Source: an uncultured bacterium (GTDB lineage: Bacteria; Bacillota; Clostridia; TANB77; CAG-508). Taken from it: a stretch of 37,336 bases of DNA. Each line of letters begins with the position of its first letter. The first letter of the stretch is position 1. The notes under the pieces were generated by a model. That model was not told the origin of the DNA and did no database searches. It saw only the letters and a list, made by a program, of their open reading frames with translations. The translations under genes and the position numbers were made by a program. Below, piece after piece: positions 9,265 to 16,584 of the stretch. Location of the stretch: positions 1 to 37,336 of the forward strand of contig CAJMQM010000002.1 in the NCBI GenBank assembly GCA_905215615.1, in the 5' to 3' direction.

Positions 9265-9507
9265 TCAGAACTGGGTGAGACGAATAAGCTTACGCCGTGA
9301 ATATCCCTGCCCAGACATATCGCAAATCGCCTGGAGATAGGGTTTAGGTGCATAGACCTTAACCGATACTCCGCTTACGATGGAAACAATTTTAACGTCG
9401 GGGAAGGTCTCCGATAGATTGCTGCTAAAAGAATCAGCTAACTCTTCGTTAGCGAACTCAATCCGTAAATCCTCGGTAGTTTTTTTTGCCTTGCTCTTCT
9501 TAGCCAT
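9265..9507 (-). CDS. Unknown 80-aa protein, GC-richer than its neighbours
   Basis: I do not recognise the family. The protein starts MAKKSKAKK (basic tail), and then its pattern reads strand-helix-strand-strand-helix-strand, which would fit a ferredoxin-like fold (inference from residue pattern only). It ends in a basic segment with SRRKLIRL. No membrane segment or cysteine cluster is visible (one Cys). I chose the ATG at 9507 because GGAG sits 9 nt upstream; a GTG at 9522 overlaps that SD. Codon choice (CGG, CTC, GCG, ACC, CCC) and base composition differ sharply from the AT-rich flanks, which suggests acquisition from another genome. It has its own consensus-like promoter and shares a terminator with gltX, so it is a self-contained unit. 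Confidence 0.7.
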   Translation of the reverse strand: MAKKSKAKKTTEDLRIEFANEELADSFSSNLSETFPDVKIVSIVSGVSVKVYAPKPYLQAICDMSGQGYSRRKLIRLTQF

Positions 9508-9529
9508 AATGTCACACTCCACTGGGTTA

Positions 9530-9605
9530 TTTGCTCAAATGAACAAACCGAGATAAAGTTCATTGAACATATTAATATTATAATATGAAAACGCTATTTA
9601 GTCAA
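9530..9605 (-). promoter_or_regulatory. Promoter with operator-like palindromes for the 80-aa gene
   Basis: On the minus strand, TTGACT (9600-9605), 17-bp spacer and TATAAT (9577-9582) predict a start near 9570. Immediately downstream are GTTCATTGAAC (9558-9568, perfect palindrome about a central T) and an 18-bp near-palindrome at 9530-9547 (TTTGCTCA/TGAACAAA, one mismatch). Both carry TTCA/TGAAC-like half-sites, the arrangement expected of a repressor overlapping the start site. Confidence 0.65.
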
Positions 9606-9625
9606 TGAAATTAACATAATATAAT

Positions 9626-10225
9626 TTATAAAATATCTAAATATTCACTTATTTTGTTCCAAACTTCGTCAGAATATATTTTTCTTTCACTAGAAAATGG
9701 AAGAAAAGTAAAATCATGCATAGGATTTAGTTCTTCTTGCAATAATTTAACTTGACTATCTACTTTAGTAACGGCAATTTTGTCTGCTTTGTTTGCTATT
9801 ATAATACAAGGCAAATTTGCATGTATTATATAATCATACATAATTTTATCATTAGCTCCAGGTAGGTGCCTAATATCAATTAAAAATACAACAAGAGCAA
9901 TATTTTTGGACTTTTGCAAGTATTCATCTATAAAAGAATTTACTTTTAATTGTTCTTGCTTAGACATTTTACTATACCCATAACCAGGTAAATCTACAAA
10001 ATAAAATTGGTTATCAATATTATAAAAATTAATTTGTCTAGTTTTTCCAGGTTCACTACTAGTTCTAGCCAATTTTTTTCTATTTACCATAGTATTAATA
10101 AATGAAGATTTACCTACATTAGACTTACCTACAAGTACAATTTGTGGTAAATTATTTTGAGGGTATTGTTTTGGGCTAACAGCAGATATTTCAAATTGTG
10201 GATTTTTTATATTCATATAGTTCAC
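9626..10225 (-). CDS. engB: Ribosome biogenesis GTPase EngB (YsxC/YihA)
   Basis: A 199-aa single-domain GTPase required for assembly of the large ribosomal subunit. It has G1 GKSNVGKSS, a G2 threonine in GKTRQINFY, G3 DLPGYGYS and G4 NKAD, all in the order and spacing of EngB, with a length normal for the family. The likely start is GTG at 10225; an in-frame ATG lies at 10216. Neither has a close SD. The only good SD (AAAGGA, 10264-10259) is 33 nt upstream of the GTG, and a hairpin fills most of the gap. With the hairpin folded, the spacing to the GTG would be 7 nt, which favours 10225. Its AT-rich codon use matches the bulk of the window, unlike the genes on either side. Confidence 0.93.
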   Translation of the reverse strand: MNYMNIKNPQFEISAVSPKQYPQNNLPQIVLVGKSNVGKSSFINTMVNRKKLARTSSEPGKTRQINFYNIDNQFYFVDLPGYGYSKMSKQEQLKVNSFIDEYLQKSKNIALVVFLIDIRHLPGANDKIMYDYIIHANLPCIIIANKADKIAVTKVDSQVKLLQEELNPMHDFTFLPFSSERKIYSDEVWNKISEYLDIL

Positions 10226-10265
10226 ACATAATCAATAATAGTTTACTAATTGATTAATTCCTTTC
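10226..10265 (-). promoter_or_regulatory. SD - hairpin - start arrangement of engB
   Basis: Minus strand: SD AAAGGA (10264-10259), 3 nt, and then a stem AATCAAT/ATTGATT (10255-10249 with 10236-10230) topped by TAGT/ACTA. Four more bases lead to GTG at 10225. Confidence 0.6.
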
Positions 10266-10398
10266 TTTTTTATATAGAATAAGTTTTAAATATATAAAAC
10301 TTAATTATTTATAATACTTATATATTAACACATGTGAATAGTTTTTTCAAATAAGAAAGAGTTATAAAAAATTGTGTTCTAATATTAAATTAAGTAGA

Positions 10399-10500
10399 AG
10401 AGGGGTATCTTGTATAAGAACCCCTCTCCTGAGTAACTCTTGTAAGTTTTTTGGTAACAGTTGTGTAAATTGTATAGAAAAGCTTACTAAACAATTTACA
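10399..10500. other. Two strong unexplained hairpins downstream of the truncated purA
   Basis: The 10226-10509 gap has no gene. It contains AGAGGGGT/ACCCCTCT (10399-10406 with 10420-10427) extended by TCTT/AAGA (10408-10411 with 10416-10419) around a GTAT loop, a GC-rich 12-bp hairpin. It also contains a 10-bp perfect repeat TGTAAATTGT (10464-10473) with ACAATTTACA (10491-10500). Neither is followed by a T-run on either strand, so they are not ordinary terminators. Confidence 0.6.
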
Positions 10501-10509
10501 AGGTGTAAG

Positions 10510-10953
10510 TTAAATATCGCGAATAATTAGGTCTTCATTGTCAGGACCAATGCCTCGTTTAGTAGTGCCAACAGGTTTTTTCTTATTCAATTCGTACAAT
10601 TCATCCAAATCTTTATGGTATGGAAAAATTACATGTGCGCGCCCGCTGATTTTAAGCCGAGACTCAATGTCCGTGATGCCAAAGTTCTTGAGTTTTTCAA
10701 TTTCATCGAGAAGTACAAATGGGTCAATTACCACACCTGGACCAATAATACATGTGGTCTGCGGATATACAATTCCGCCAGGAACCAAGTGCAGAGCTAA
10801 CTTTTTGCCGTTGCAAACTACGGTATGTCCGGCATTATTCCCGCCAGTAGCCCGTATAACGAGAGAGGCATCTTTAGCTTCTGCAGAGGCAATTTTACCT
10901 TTTCCTTCATCGCCCCACTTTGTTCCTATAACAACTGTTACGCATTTGTGCAC
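10510..10953 (-). CDS. Truncated adenylosuccinate synthetase (N-terminal 147 residues), GC-richer than neighbours
   Basis: The protein aligns with the start of PurA, which joins IMP and aspartate using GTP in AMP synthesis. It keeps the P-loop GTKWGDEGKGKI with the catalytic Asp, GGNNAGHTVV with the catalytic His, AHVIFPYHK and GTTKRGIGP. Family members are about 340-460 aa; this one stops with TAA right after IIRDI, so it lacks the rest of the IMP site, the aspartate loop and the guanine-specificity region, and cannot be a normal synthetase. No continuation was found in the other frames downstream. The start is GTG with SD AAAGGAG 7 nt upstream. It has a 17-bp-spaced promoter. Codon use and base composition differ from the AT-rich flanks. 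It could be a decaying transferred gene or a regulatory or decoy domain; the clean reading frame and signals argue for expression. Confidence 0.8.
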   Translation of the reverse strand: MHKCVTVVIGTKWGDEGKGKIASAEAKDASLVIRATGGNNAGHTVVCNGKKLALHLVPGGIVYPQTTCIIGPGVVIDPFVLLDEIEKLKNFGITDIESRLKISGRAHVIFPYHKDLDELYELNKKKPVGTTKRGIGPDNEDLIIRDI

Positions 10954-11024
10954 TTTTTTTCACTCCTTTTGCACATATAGAAATGTTTAAGAGTTAACGA
11001 GTTACCATAAAAACTTACATATGC

Positions 11025-11053
11025 ATTTTATCATAGATTTGTTATTAAATCAA
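11025..11053 (-). promoter_or_regulatory. Promoter of the truncated purA gene
   Basis: Minus strand: TTGATT (11048-11053), 17-bp spacer, TAAAAT (11025-11030). The leader (about 65 nt) contains a near-palindrome GTTAAC-GA-GTTACC (10993-11006 on plus) that could be an operator. Confidence 0.65.
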
Positions 11054-11208
11054 TTACTATCTAGCTTTTTATAAAAAAAGATAACGACAGAATATACAAT
11101 TTTAAGCGTGACCTTTAAAGAAAAAATTGAATTATAGAGGTAAATATTTATATGAATTTGTAAAATAAAAGCAAATGTATTAACTAATAAAAAATAGTAT
11201 ATAAAATA

Positions 11209-11243
11209 AAAATGAGTTCTTTAATCCTAGAACTCATTTTTTA
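11209..11243. terminator. Terminator after serS
   Basis: 12-bp perfect stem AAAATGAGTTCT (11209-11220) with AGAACTCATTTT (11229-11240), T-rich on both sides; it lies 77 bp beyond the serS stop on the minus strand. The remainder of 10954-11319 holds the purA-fragment promoter and nothing else that I recognise. Confidence 0.85.
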
Positions 11244-11319
11244 CAAAATAATATTAAAATTACACAAATATTAAAAATCTATATAATAATATTCAAATTA
11301 AATTAATATTAATTATTTT

Positions 11320-12606
11320 TTACTTCTTTGGTACTAATTTTTCTGTACCACCCATGTAAGGCCATAGCACTTTTGGAATACTAACACTACCATCTTCGTT
11401 ATAGTTGTTCTCTAATAAAGCAATTAACATACGAGGTGGAGCGACAACAGTATTATTTAGAGTGTGTGCGTAGTAATTTCCTTTTTCACCTTTAATTCTA
11501 ATTCCTAGACGTCTTGATTGTGCATCTGTTAAGTTAGAGCAACTTCCAACTTCAAAATATTTCTTTTGTCTTGGACTCCATGCTTCAACATCACAGCTTT
11601 TTGCTTTTAAATCTGCTAAATCTCCACTGCAGCACTCTAAAGTACGTACAGGGATGTCCATACTTCTAAATAATTCTACTGTATATGACCATAATTTATC
11701 ATACCAATTCCAGCTATCGTCTGGCTCACATACTACTATCATTTCTTGTTTCTCAAACTGATGTATACGGTATACACCACGTTCTTCGATACCATGTGCA
11801 CCTTTTTCTTTTCTAAAACATGGTGAATAAGAAGTCATAGTATAAGGTACTTCGTTTTTTGGAAGTATTTGACCTTTAAATTTTCCTATCATTGAGTGCT
11901 CGCTTGTACCAATTAGGTATAAGTCTTCGCCTTCAATTTTATACATCATTGCGTCCATTTCTTCAAAGCTCATAACTCCATTTACAACATCACTTCTTAT
12001 CATAAAAGGAGGTATGCAATATGTAAAGCCTTTATTTATCATAAAATCTCTAGCATATGCAAGCACAGCAGAGTGTAATCTAGCGACATCTCCAACAAGA
12101 TAATAGAAGCCATTTCCTGCAACTCTACGTGCAGAGTCTAAGTCTATTCCTGCTAAAGACTCCATAATATCAGTATGATATGGAACCTCATAAGATGGAA
12201 CAACTGGCTCTCCAAATTTTTCTACTTCTACGTTTTTGCTATCATCTTCGCCAATTGGAACAGAAGGATGCATTATATTAGGAATTTTCATCATTATTCC
12301 TTTTATTTCATCATTGTACTTTTCTTCAAGCTTTTCGTTTTCTTCAAGTTCTGCATTTATATCTTGAACTTGTTTTTTTATTTTTTCTGCCTCATCTTTT
12401 TTGTTTTCTTTCATTAAATTTCCTATTTGGTTACTTAATGAATTCCTTTTCATCCTAAGCTCGTCGCCTTTTAATTTTACTTGACGATTTTTATCGTCTA
12501 ATTCTCTTACCTCGTCTACTAATGCAAGCTTATGATCTTGAAATTTTTTCTTTATATTTTCTTTTACGAGGTCTGGATTTTCACGAATTAATTTAATGTC
12601 TATCAT
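11320..12606 (-). CDS. serS: Serine--tRNA ligase
   Basis: A 428-aa class II synthetase charging tRNA-Ser. The N-terminal ~100 residues form the long charged antiparallel coiled coil that grips the tRNA variable arm. Motif 2 (CFRKEKGAHGIEERGVYR) and motif 3 (APPRMLIALLENN) are intact. I start it at the ATG at 12606 (MIDIKLIRENPD), with AAGGGG 8 nt upstream. A longer frame beginning at GTG 12648 would run through the -10 box of its own promoter, so it is not transcribed from the first codon. It is a single-gene unit with promoter and terminator. The leader is about 25 nt, too short for a T-box riboswitch. Confidence 0.95.
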   Translation of the reverse strand: MIDIKLIRENPDLVKENIKKKFQDHKLALVDEVRELDDKNRQVKLKGDELRMKRNSLSNQIGNLMKENKKDEAEKIKKQVQDINAELEENEKLEEKYNDEIKGIMMKIPNIMHPSVPIGEDDSKNVEVEKFGEPVVPSYEVPYHTDIMESLAGIDLDSARRVAGNGFYYLVGDVARLHSAVLAYARDFMINKGFTYCIPPFMIRSDVVNGVMSFEEMDAMMYKIEGEDLYLIGTSEHSMIGKFKGQILPKNEVPYTMTSYSPCFRKEKGAHGIEERGVYRIHQFEKQEMIVVCEPDDSWNWYDKLWSYTVELFRSMDIPVRTLECCSGDLADLKAKSCDVEAWSPRQKKYFEVGSCSNLTDAQSRRLGIRIKGEKGNYYAHTLNNTVVAPPRMLIALLENNYNEDGSVSIPKVLWPYMGGTEKLVPKK

Positions 12607-12638
12607 TAGCATTACCCCTTTTCCTAAATAATGATAGT

Positions 12639-12667
12639 ATTTTATCACAAAAATTAGTAATAATCAA
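12639..12667 (-). promoter_or_regulatory. Promoter of serS
   Basis: Minus strand: TTGATT (12662-12667), 17-bp spacer, TAAAAT (12639-12644). The -10 overlaps the upstream GTG, which decides the serS start at 12606. Confidence 0.8.
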
Positions 12668-12909
12668 GAATTTGCAATTTTTGCTAACTATTTCGTAAAA
12701 TTAAATATTATAATTTAATTTTGGGTAAGCTTAAAAAATTATTAAATAATAGTAATTTTGTAAAAAATATAAGGTATGTTGCTTTTTATTTTGCCGTTTT
12801 TGTATAAATTAATAATATTGGAATATACTAGTAATACTAACATATTAAGGAATAATAAAGGGCTTTAGTATCAGCTTTAGAAATTTAATTCTGTGAGAGG
12901 AGAATAATA
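12668..12909. other. Intergenic region between serS and the DUF2508 gene
   Basis: AT-rich, no gene seen. A TATACT at 12824-12829 could be the -10 for the plus-strand pair that follows, but no convincing -35 is present. The 7-mer GCTTTAG occurs twice close together near 12862-12885. The SD GAGAGGAG is 8 nt before the next start. Confidence 0.4.
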
Positions 12910-13188
12910 ATGGAAGATAAATTTATAAAAGATGGTAAAAAAATTTCAGACAAAACAAATGAGCAAAGAGAAGTAGAGCTTGCCATTAGTATTTTAAAAA
13001 CAAAAAGAGATTTAGCAGTTGCAAACCATAATTTTGAATTTGCAGAAAATGAACTAATAGATTATTACGCATATCAAATAAAAGCAAATAAGAGTAAGTT
13101 AGACTATTTAGTAAAGAAGGCAAAAGAAGAGGGAATAGTTTTAGATATGCTTAATGAAATATATTTAAGAAAAAATGAAGTAGTATAG
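12910..13188 (+). CDS. YaaL-like DUF2508 family protein
   Basis: A 92-aa, highly charged, helical, cytoplasmic protein with no signal or membrane segment. It resembles the DUF2508/YaaL family in the pattern ...AISILKTKRDLAVANHNFEFAE...LIDYYAYQIKANKSKLDYLVKKAKEEG, of which only fragments are cited here by eye. The function of the family is unknown. Its position 50 bp upstream of bofA is the classical context (yaaL-bofA in Bacillus and clostridia), which supports both calls. The usual upstream partner recR is absent here; serS lies upstream on the opposite strand. Confidence 0.75.
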   Translation: MEDKFIKDGKKISDKTNEQREVELAISILKTKRDLAVANHNFEFAENELIDYYAYQIKANKSKLDYLVKKAKEEGIVLDMLNEIYLRKNEVV

Positions 13189-13193
13189 TAATA

Positions 13194-13247
13194 ATTGTCC
13201 AATAAACCTCATATTATTGAATAAAGAGGTGAGAGCTTTTGGACAAT
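13194..13247 (+). promoter_or_regulatory. Potential hairpin sequestering the bofA SD and start codon
   Basis: ATTGTCCAA (13194-13202) is perfectly complementary to TTGGACAAT (13239-13247), which contains the TTG start codon of bofA. Inside, ACCTC (13206-13210) is complementary to GAGGT (13226-13230), which is the SD. Both translation signals can therefore pair in one fold. Confidence 0.55.
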
Positions 13248-13502
13248 AATATCTTAATAACATTTGTAGTATGTATTATAGCTATTTTTATATTAGGAAA
13301 AATGTTTGCATGGCCGTTAAAAGGAATATTAAAATTAGTAGGAAATTCCATAGTAGGTGGAGTTATTATTTTTTTAATAAATTTGGTAGGAACAAGCTTT
13401 AATTTTCATATAGGGCTAAATATAATTACTGCATTAGTTGTTGGAATATTAGGAATACCAGGGGCTGCATTGCTAGTTATATTAACACTATTTCTAATTT
13501 AG
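13239..13502 (+). CDS. bofA: Sporulation sigma-K processing inhibitor BofA family protein
   Basis: An 87-aa protein made almost wholly of membrane segments (about residues 5-25, 32-50 and 60-87). The family pattern includes the amphipathic start, W-P-LKG (residues 26-30 region), GNSIVGG and the C-terminal GxLGIPGxxLL motif seen here as GILGIPGAALLVIL. In sporulating Bacillus BofA holds the SpoIVFB protease inactive; many clostridia keep it without a full sigma-K checkpoint. It starts at TTG with SD AGAGGTGAG 7-9 nt upstream. The SD and start can fold into a hairpin with upstream sequence, so translation may be conditional (inference). It probably shares a transcript with the DUF2508 gene. Confidence 0.88.
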   Translation: MDNNILITFVVCIIAIFILGKMFAWPLKGILKLVGNSIVGGVIIFLINLVGTSFNFHIGLNIITALVVGILGIPGAALLVILTLFLI

Positions 13503-13568
13503 AAATGAAAGCTAATAATAAAAAATAAAGTAAGTAAAATTCAAAGTATAAAGAATATAAAAAACAAT

Positions 13569-13605
13569 AAAACTCTGCTATATAACTTAGCAGAGCTTTT
13601 GTTTA
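13569..13605. terminator. Bidirectional terminator between bofA and the CDF exporter gene
   Basis: CTCTGCTA (13573-13580) with TAGCAGAG (13588-13595), A-run before and T-run after, between convergent genes. Confidence 0.8.
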
Positions 13606-13628
13606 TACAAGTTAAAAATAGTTTATGT

Positions 13629-14489
13629 TTAAACAGGGTTTACATGAATAATTGAAAGATATATGGCAGGAAGTTTATTAAGTTCTTTCTCCAAATTATC
13701 AGCGATTTCATGACTTTCAAATGTAGACATATTACCATCTAAATCAATAGAAATAGAAATTAAATATTGATAACCTACTGGTGTAGATGTAAAGTGCTTT
13801 GTTCCTTTAATTTCTTTGTATTTATTTACAATAATAAAAATTTCTTCCTTAGTTTTTTCATCAATTGCTTTATCCATTAAAACATTGTAACTTTCTAAAA
13901 ATATTTTAACACCTGTTATACAAATCCATACAGAAATTCCAATACCTACAACACTATCAAACCAATAAATATTACATAAACTAAGCAAAACAGAAATAAG
14001 TGTAAAAGTAGTAATAATACAGTCATTTCTGTGGTCTTTCATATTAGCTTTTAATAATAAGCTGTTACTAATCTTATATAATCTGCGAGTATACAAAAAC
14101 AAACAGAATTTAGTAACAATAGTTATAATACATACTAGTACTAACATCCATGAAAAATCAAACATACTTCCCATAATTAAATTAGTAACAGAGTCGTATA
14201 ACAACTTAAATGCAACTGCTACCATGGAAATACTAATTAATAAAGAAAAAATATATTCTGCTTTACCATGACCAAAATTATGGTCATCATCTTGTGGAGC
14301 ACTAGCAATTTTGCTACCTATTGAAGTCATTGCAGAAGAAAATATATCTCCCAAACTGTTTGCTGCATCTGCTATCATTGCTTGGCTATGTGAAAAAAGC
14401 CCTATTGCACCTTTTATAATTAATAAAAAAATATTTCCTAGTATTCCCATAACTCCAGCTTTTTTGGAGCTTTCATATCTGTTTTCCAT
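13629..14489 (-). CDS. Cation diffusion facilitator (CDF) family metal exporter
   Basis: A 286-aa CDF transporter with six expected membrane helices, followed by a cytoplasmic C-terminal domain of about 85 residues. Metal-site signatures are present: DAANSLGDIFSS in TM2 (D-x3-D type), the TM2-TM3 loop DDDHNFGHGKAEY, and HRNDC in TM5. The likely role is proton-coupled efflux of divalent metal (Mn, Fe, Zn or Co); the metal cannot be assigned by eye. The start is ATG with SD AGAGGTG upstream. It follows glmS on the same strand, separated by a strong hairpin, so it is probably its own unit. Confidence 0.9.
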   Translation of the reverse strand: MENRYESSKKAGVMGILGNIFLLIIKGAIGLFSHSQAMIADAANSLGDIFSSAMTSIGSKIASAPQDDDHNFGHGKAEYIFSLLISISMVAVAFKLLYDSVTNLIMGSMFDFSWMLVLVCIITIVTKFCLFLYTRRLYKISNSLLLKANMKDHRNDCIITTFTLISVLLSLCNIYWFDSVVGIGISVWICITGVKIFLESYNVLMDKAIDEKTKEEIFIIVNKYKEIKGTKHFTSTPVGYQYLISISIDLDGNMSTFESHEIADNLEKELNKLPAIYLSIIHVNPV

Positions 14490-14545
14490 AACTTGTACAC
14501 CTCTTAAACAAATTTTAATATATAATTATTTTAATAAAATTAAAT

Positions 14546-14619
14546 AGCCACAGAATATTTGTATATATTTTTTTGCTTTAATAGCAGTAAAATATATACA
14601 AAATACAAATAGTGTGGCT
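14546..14619 (-). terminator. Long hairpin, probable glmS terminator
   Basis: AGCCACA (14546-14552) pairs with TGTGGCT (14613-14619), and a 14-bp perfect inner repeat TTTGTATATATTTT (14558-14571) pairs with 14589-14602. On the minus strand it lies 41 bp after the glmS stop and is followed by a T-rich stretch. The length is unusual for a terminator. Confidence 0.6.
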
Positions 14620-14659
14620 GATGTATTTAAATCCATGAACTGTAAAATAATATATTAAA

Positions 14660-16498
14660 CTATTCTACAGTTACTGATTTTGCTAAGTTTCTAGGTTTAT
14701 CTACGTCCAAGCCTTTATTTTTAGAAATGTAGTAAGATAGTAGTTGAAGCGGTATAACTGACAATATAGGCGATAAAAGGGCACTGGTATTTGGTATGTT
14801 AATTATATGTGTAAAATGGTTGGCAGGAAGTATTTGGTTTGTAATTATTAATGTTTTTGCACCACGAGTAATAACTTCTTGCACATTACTTAAAGATTTT
14901 TCTACCAATACAGGGTCTGTTATTATTCCTATAACAGTTACATTATTTTCTATTAATGCAATTGGTCCATGTTTTAATTCGCCAGCAGCATATGCCTCAG
15001 AGTGTATATAAGAAATTTCTTTTAGTTTTAATGAGCCTTCTAAAGCTACATTATAATCTGTTCCTCTTCCTAAAAAGAACATATCCTTTTCAGTATAAAT
15101 TTTCTTAGCAAAATTTTCTATATCTTCTGTATTATCTAATATATTACTTATTTTAACAGGTAAGTCTAATATTTCTGACTTTAAATTTTCTAATACTTCA
15201 TCTGTTTGGCTTTGTAATACCTCAGCAAAATATATGGCAAGTATTGCAAGCAAAACTACTTGAGATGAATATGCTTTTGTAGAAGCAACAGCAATTTCTG
15301 GACCTGCATGTGTATATATAGTATAATCTGCCTCACGTGTTATAGAACTACCTATAACGTTAGTAATAGCAAGCGTTGTGGCACTTTTCTTTTTAGAAAG
15401 TTTTAATGCTGCTATTGTGTCTGCTGTTTCACCAGATTGACTTATAAAAATACATAAAGTATTTTTATCTATTATAGGGTCTCTATATCTATACTCAGAT
15501 GCAATATCTACAGTTACAGGAATATTGCAAAGTTTTTCTATAATAGTTTTACCAGTTAAACCAGCATGCATAGCTGTACCACAAGCTACTATATAAATTT
15601 TATTTATACTAGATAAAAACTCTTTAGAAAAGTTTAAATCTTCAAAATCACATTTTTCTCCTAATTTAAACCTAGAACCTATTGTTTCTCTAATTGCAGT
15701 AGGTTGCTCATATATTTCTTTTAACATATAATCTTCAAAACCATCTTTTTCTGCTGCACATGCATCCCACTCTATATTTTTTACAGCCTTGGTATGTTCT
15801 ACTAAACTAGAATCATAAAATTTTACTTTATCGCTAAATATTTCAGCAAATTCATTATCATTAGGTAAATAAAATTCCCTTGTATATGTTAAAATAGCAG
15901 GAATATCTGAAGCAATAAAATTCTCTGACTTTCCTTTTCCTATTACTAAAGGGCTATCTTTTCTTACTGCTATAATTCTGTCTGGAAATTTATTAGAAAC
16001 GACTCCAATAGCATAACTTCCTTTTAAATCATCAATTGCAGATTTTACAGCCCTTAAAAATGGATTTTCCCCTTTAATACCATTTTCATAATAATAATGA
16101 ATTAAATTTGGTATTACCTCAGTATCTGTTTGAGATAAGAATTTGTAACCTTTACCCTCTAAAAAGCTTCTTAATTCTGTATAATTTTCAATAATACCAT
16201 TATGAACAACTGCAAAAGAATTGCTATTATCAGTATGTGGATGGGAATTTTCTTTTGAAGGCTTCCCATGTGTTGCCCACCTAGTATGTGCAATTCCAAT
16301 AGTACCATTTAAACTGTTTATACCATCTAAGTTATATAAATTTTTTACTCTACCTTTATCTTTTTTTACAGAAATTTTGTTATTGTCTAAAACTGCAATT
16401 CCAGCAGAGTCATAACCTCTATATTCCAAACTTAAAAGTCCATTAATTAATATAGGTGTAGCCTTTTGGCTTCCTATGTATCCAACAATTCCACACAT
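14660..16498 (-). CDS. glmS: Glutamine--fructose-6-phosphate aminotransferase (isomerizing)
   Basis: A 612-aa enzyme that makes glucosamine-6-phosphate, the first step toward UDP-GlcNAc and the cell wall. The N-terminal glutaminase domain begins MCGIVGYIG with Cys2 as nucleophile after Met removal, and has the typical RGYDSAGIA and HTRWATHG motifs. Two SIS sugar-isomerase domains follow (for example CGTAMHAG and SQSGETADT, and later GRGTDY and ELKHGPIAL), ending in the invariant C-terminal AKSVTVE. The SD AGGAGG is 6 nt upstream. The gene is preceded by a complete-looking glmS ribozyme about 90 nt upstream, so product feedback through mRNA self-cleavage is expected. Length is standard. Confidence 0.97.
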   Translation of the reverse strand: MCGIVGYIGSQKATPILINGLLSLEYRGYDSAGIAVLDNNKISVKKDKGRVKNLYNLDGINSLNGTIGIAHTRWATHGKPSKENSHPHTDNSNSFAVVHNGIIENYTELRSFLEGKGYKFLSQTDTEVIPNLIHYYYENGIKGENPFLRAVKSAIDDLKGSYAIGVVSNKFPDRIIAVRKDSPLVIGKGKSENFIASDIPAILTYTREFYLPNDNEFAEIFSDKVKFYDSSLVEHTKAVKNIEWDACAAEKDGFEDYMLKEIYEQPTAIRETIGSRFKLGEKCDFEDLNFSKEFLSSINKIYIVACGTAMHAGLTGKTIIEKLCNIPVTVDIASEYRYRDPIIDKNTLCIFISQSGETADTIAALKLSKKKSATTLAITNVIGSSITREADYTIYTHAGPEIAVASTKAYSSQVVLLAILAIYFAEVLQSQTDEVLENLKSEILDLPVKISNILDNTEDIENFAKKIYTEKDMFFLGRGTDYNVALEGSLKLKEISYIHSEAYAAGELKHGPIALIENNVTVIGIITDPVLVEKSLSNVQEVITRGAKTLIITNQILPANHFTHIINIPNTSALLSPILSVIPLQLLSYYISKNKGLDVDKPRNLAKSVTVE

Positions 16499-16584
16499 AA
16501 AATACCTCCTAAAATATATTAAATTATTTTAAGAAAGCATTACAAATTAACATTACCCTATTAGATTTGTTACATTATATTACT

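Noticed and set aside
8889..9353. 154-codon minus-strand frame across the end of gltX
   Set aside because: It is antisense to conserved GltX sequence and crosses a strong bidirectional terminator.
9249..9510. GC-rich patch as a tRNA or other structural RNA
   Set aside because: No cloverleaf or CCA end; the patch is an open frame with SD and promoter on the minus strand.
10538..10990. 150-codon plus-strand frame opposite the truncated purA
   Set aside because: The minus strand carries clear PurA motifs with SD and promoter; the opposite frame has no homology or SD.
12607..12648. Longer serS start at GTG 12648
   Set aside because: That codon overlaps the -10 box of the serS promoter, and a good SD precedes the ATG at 12606.
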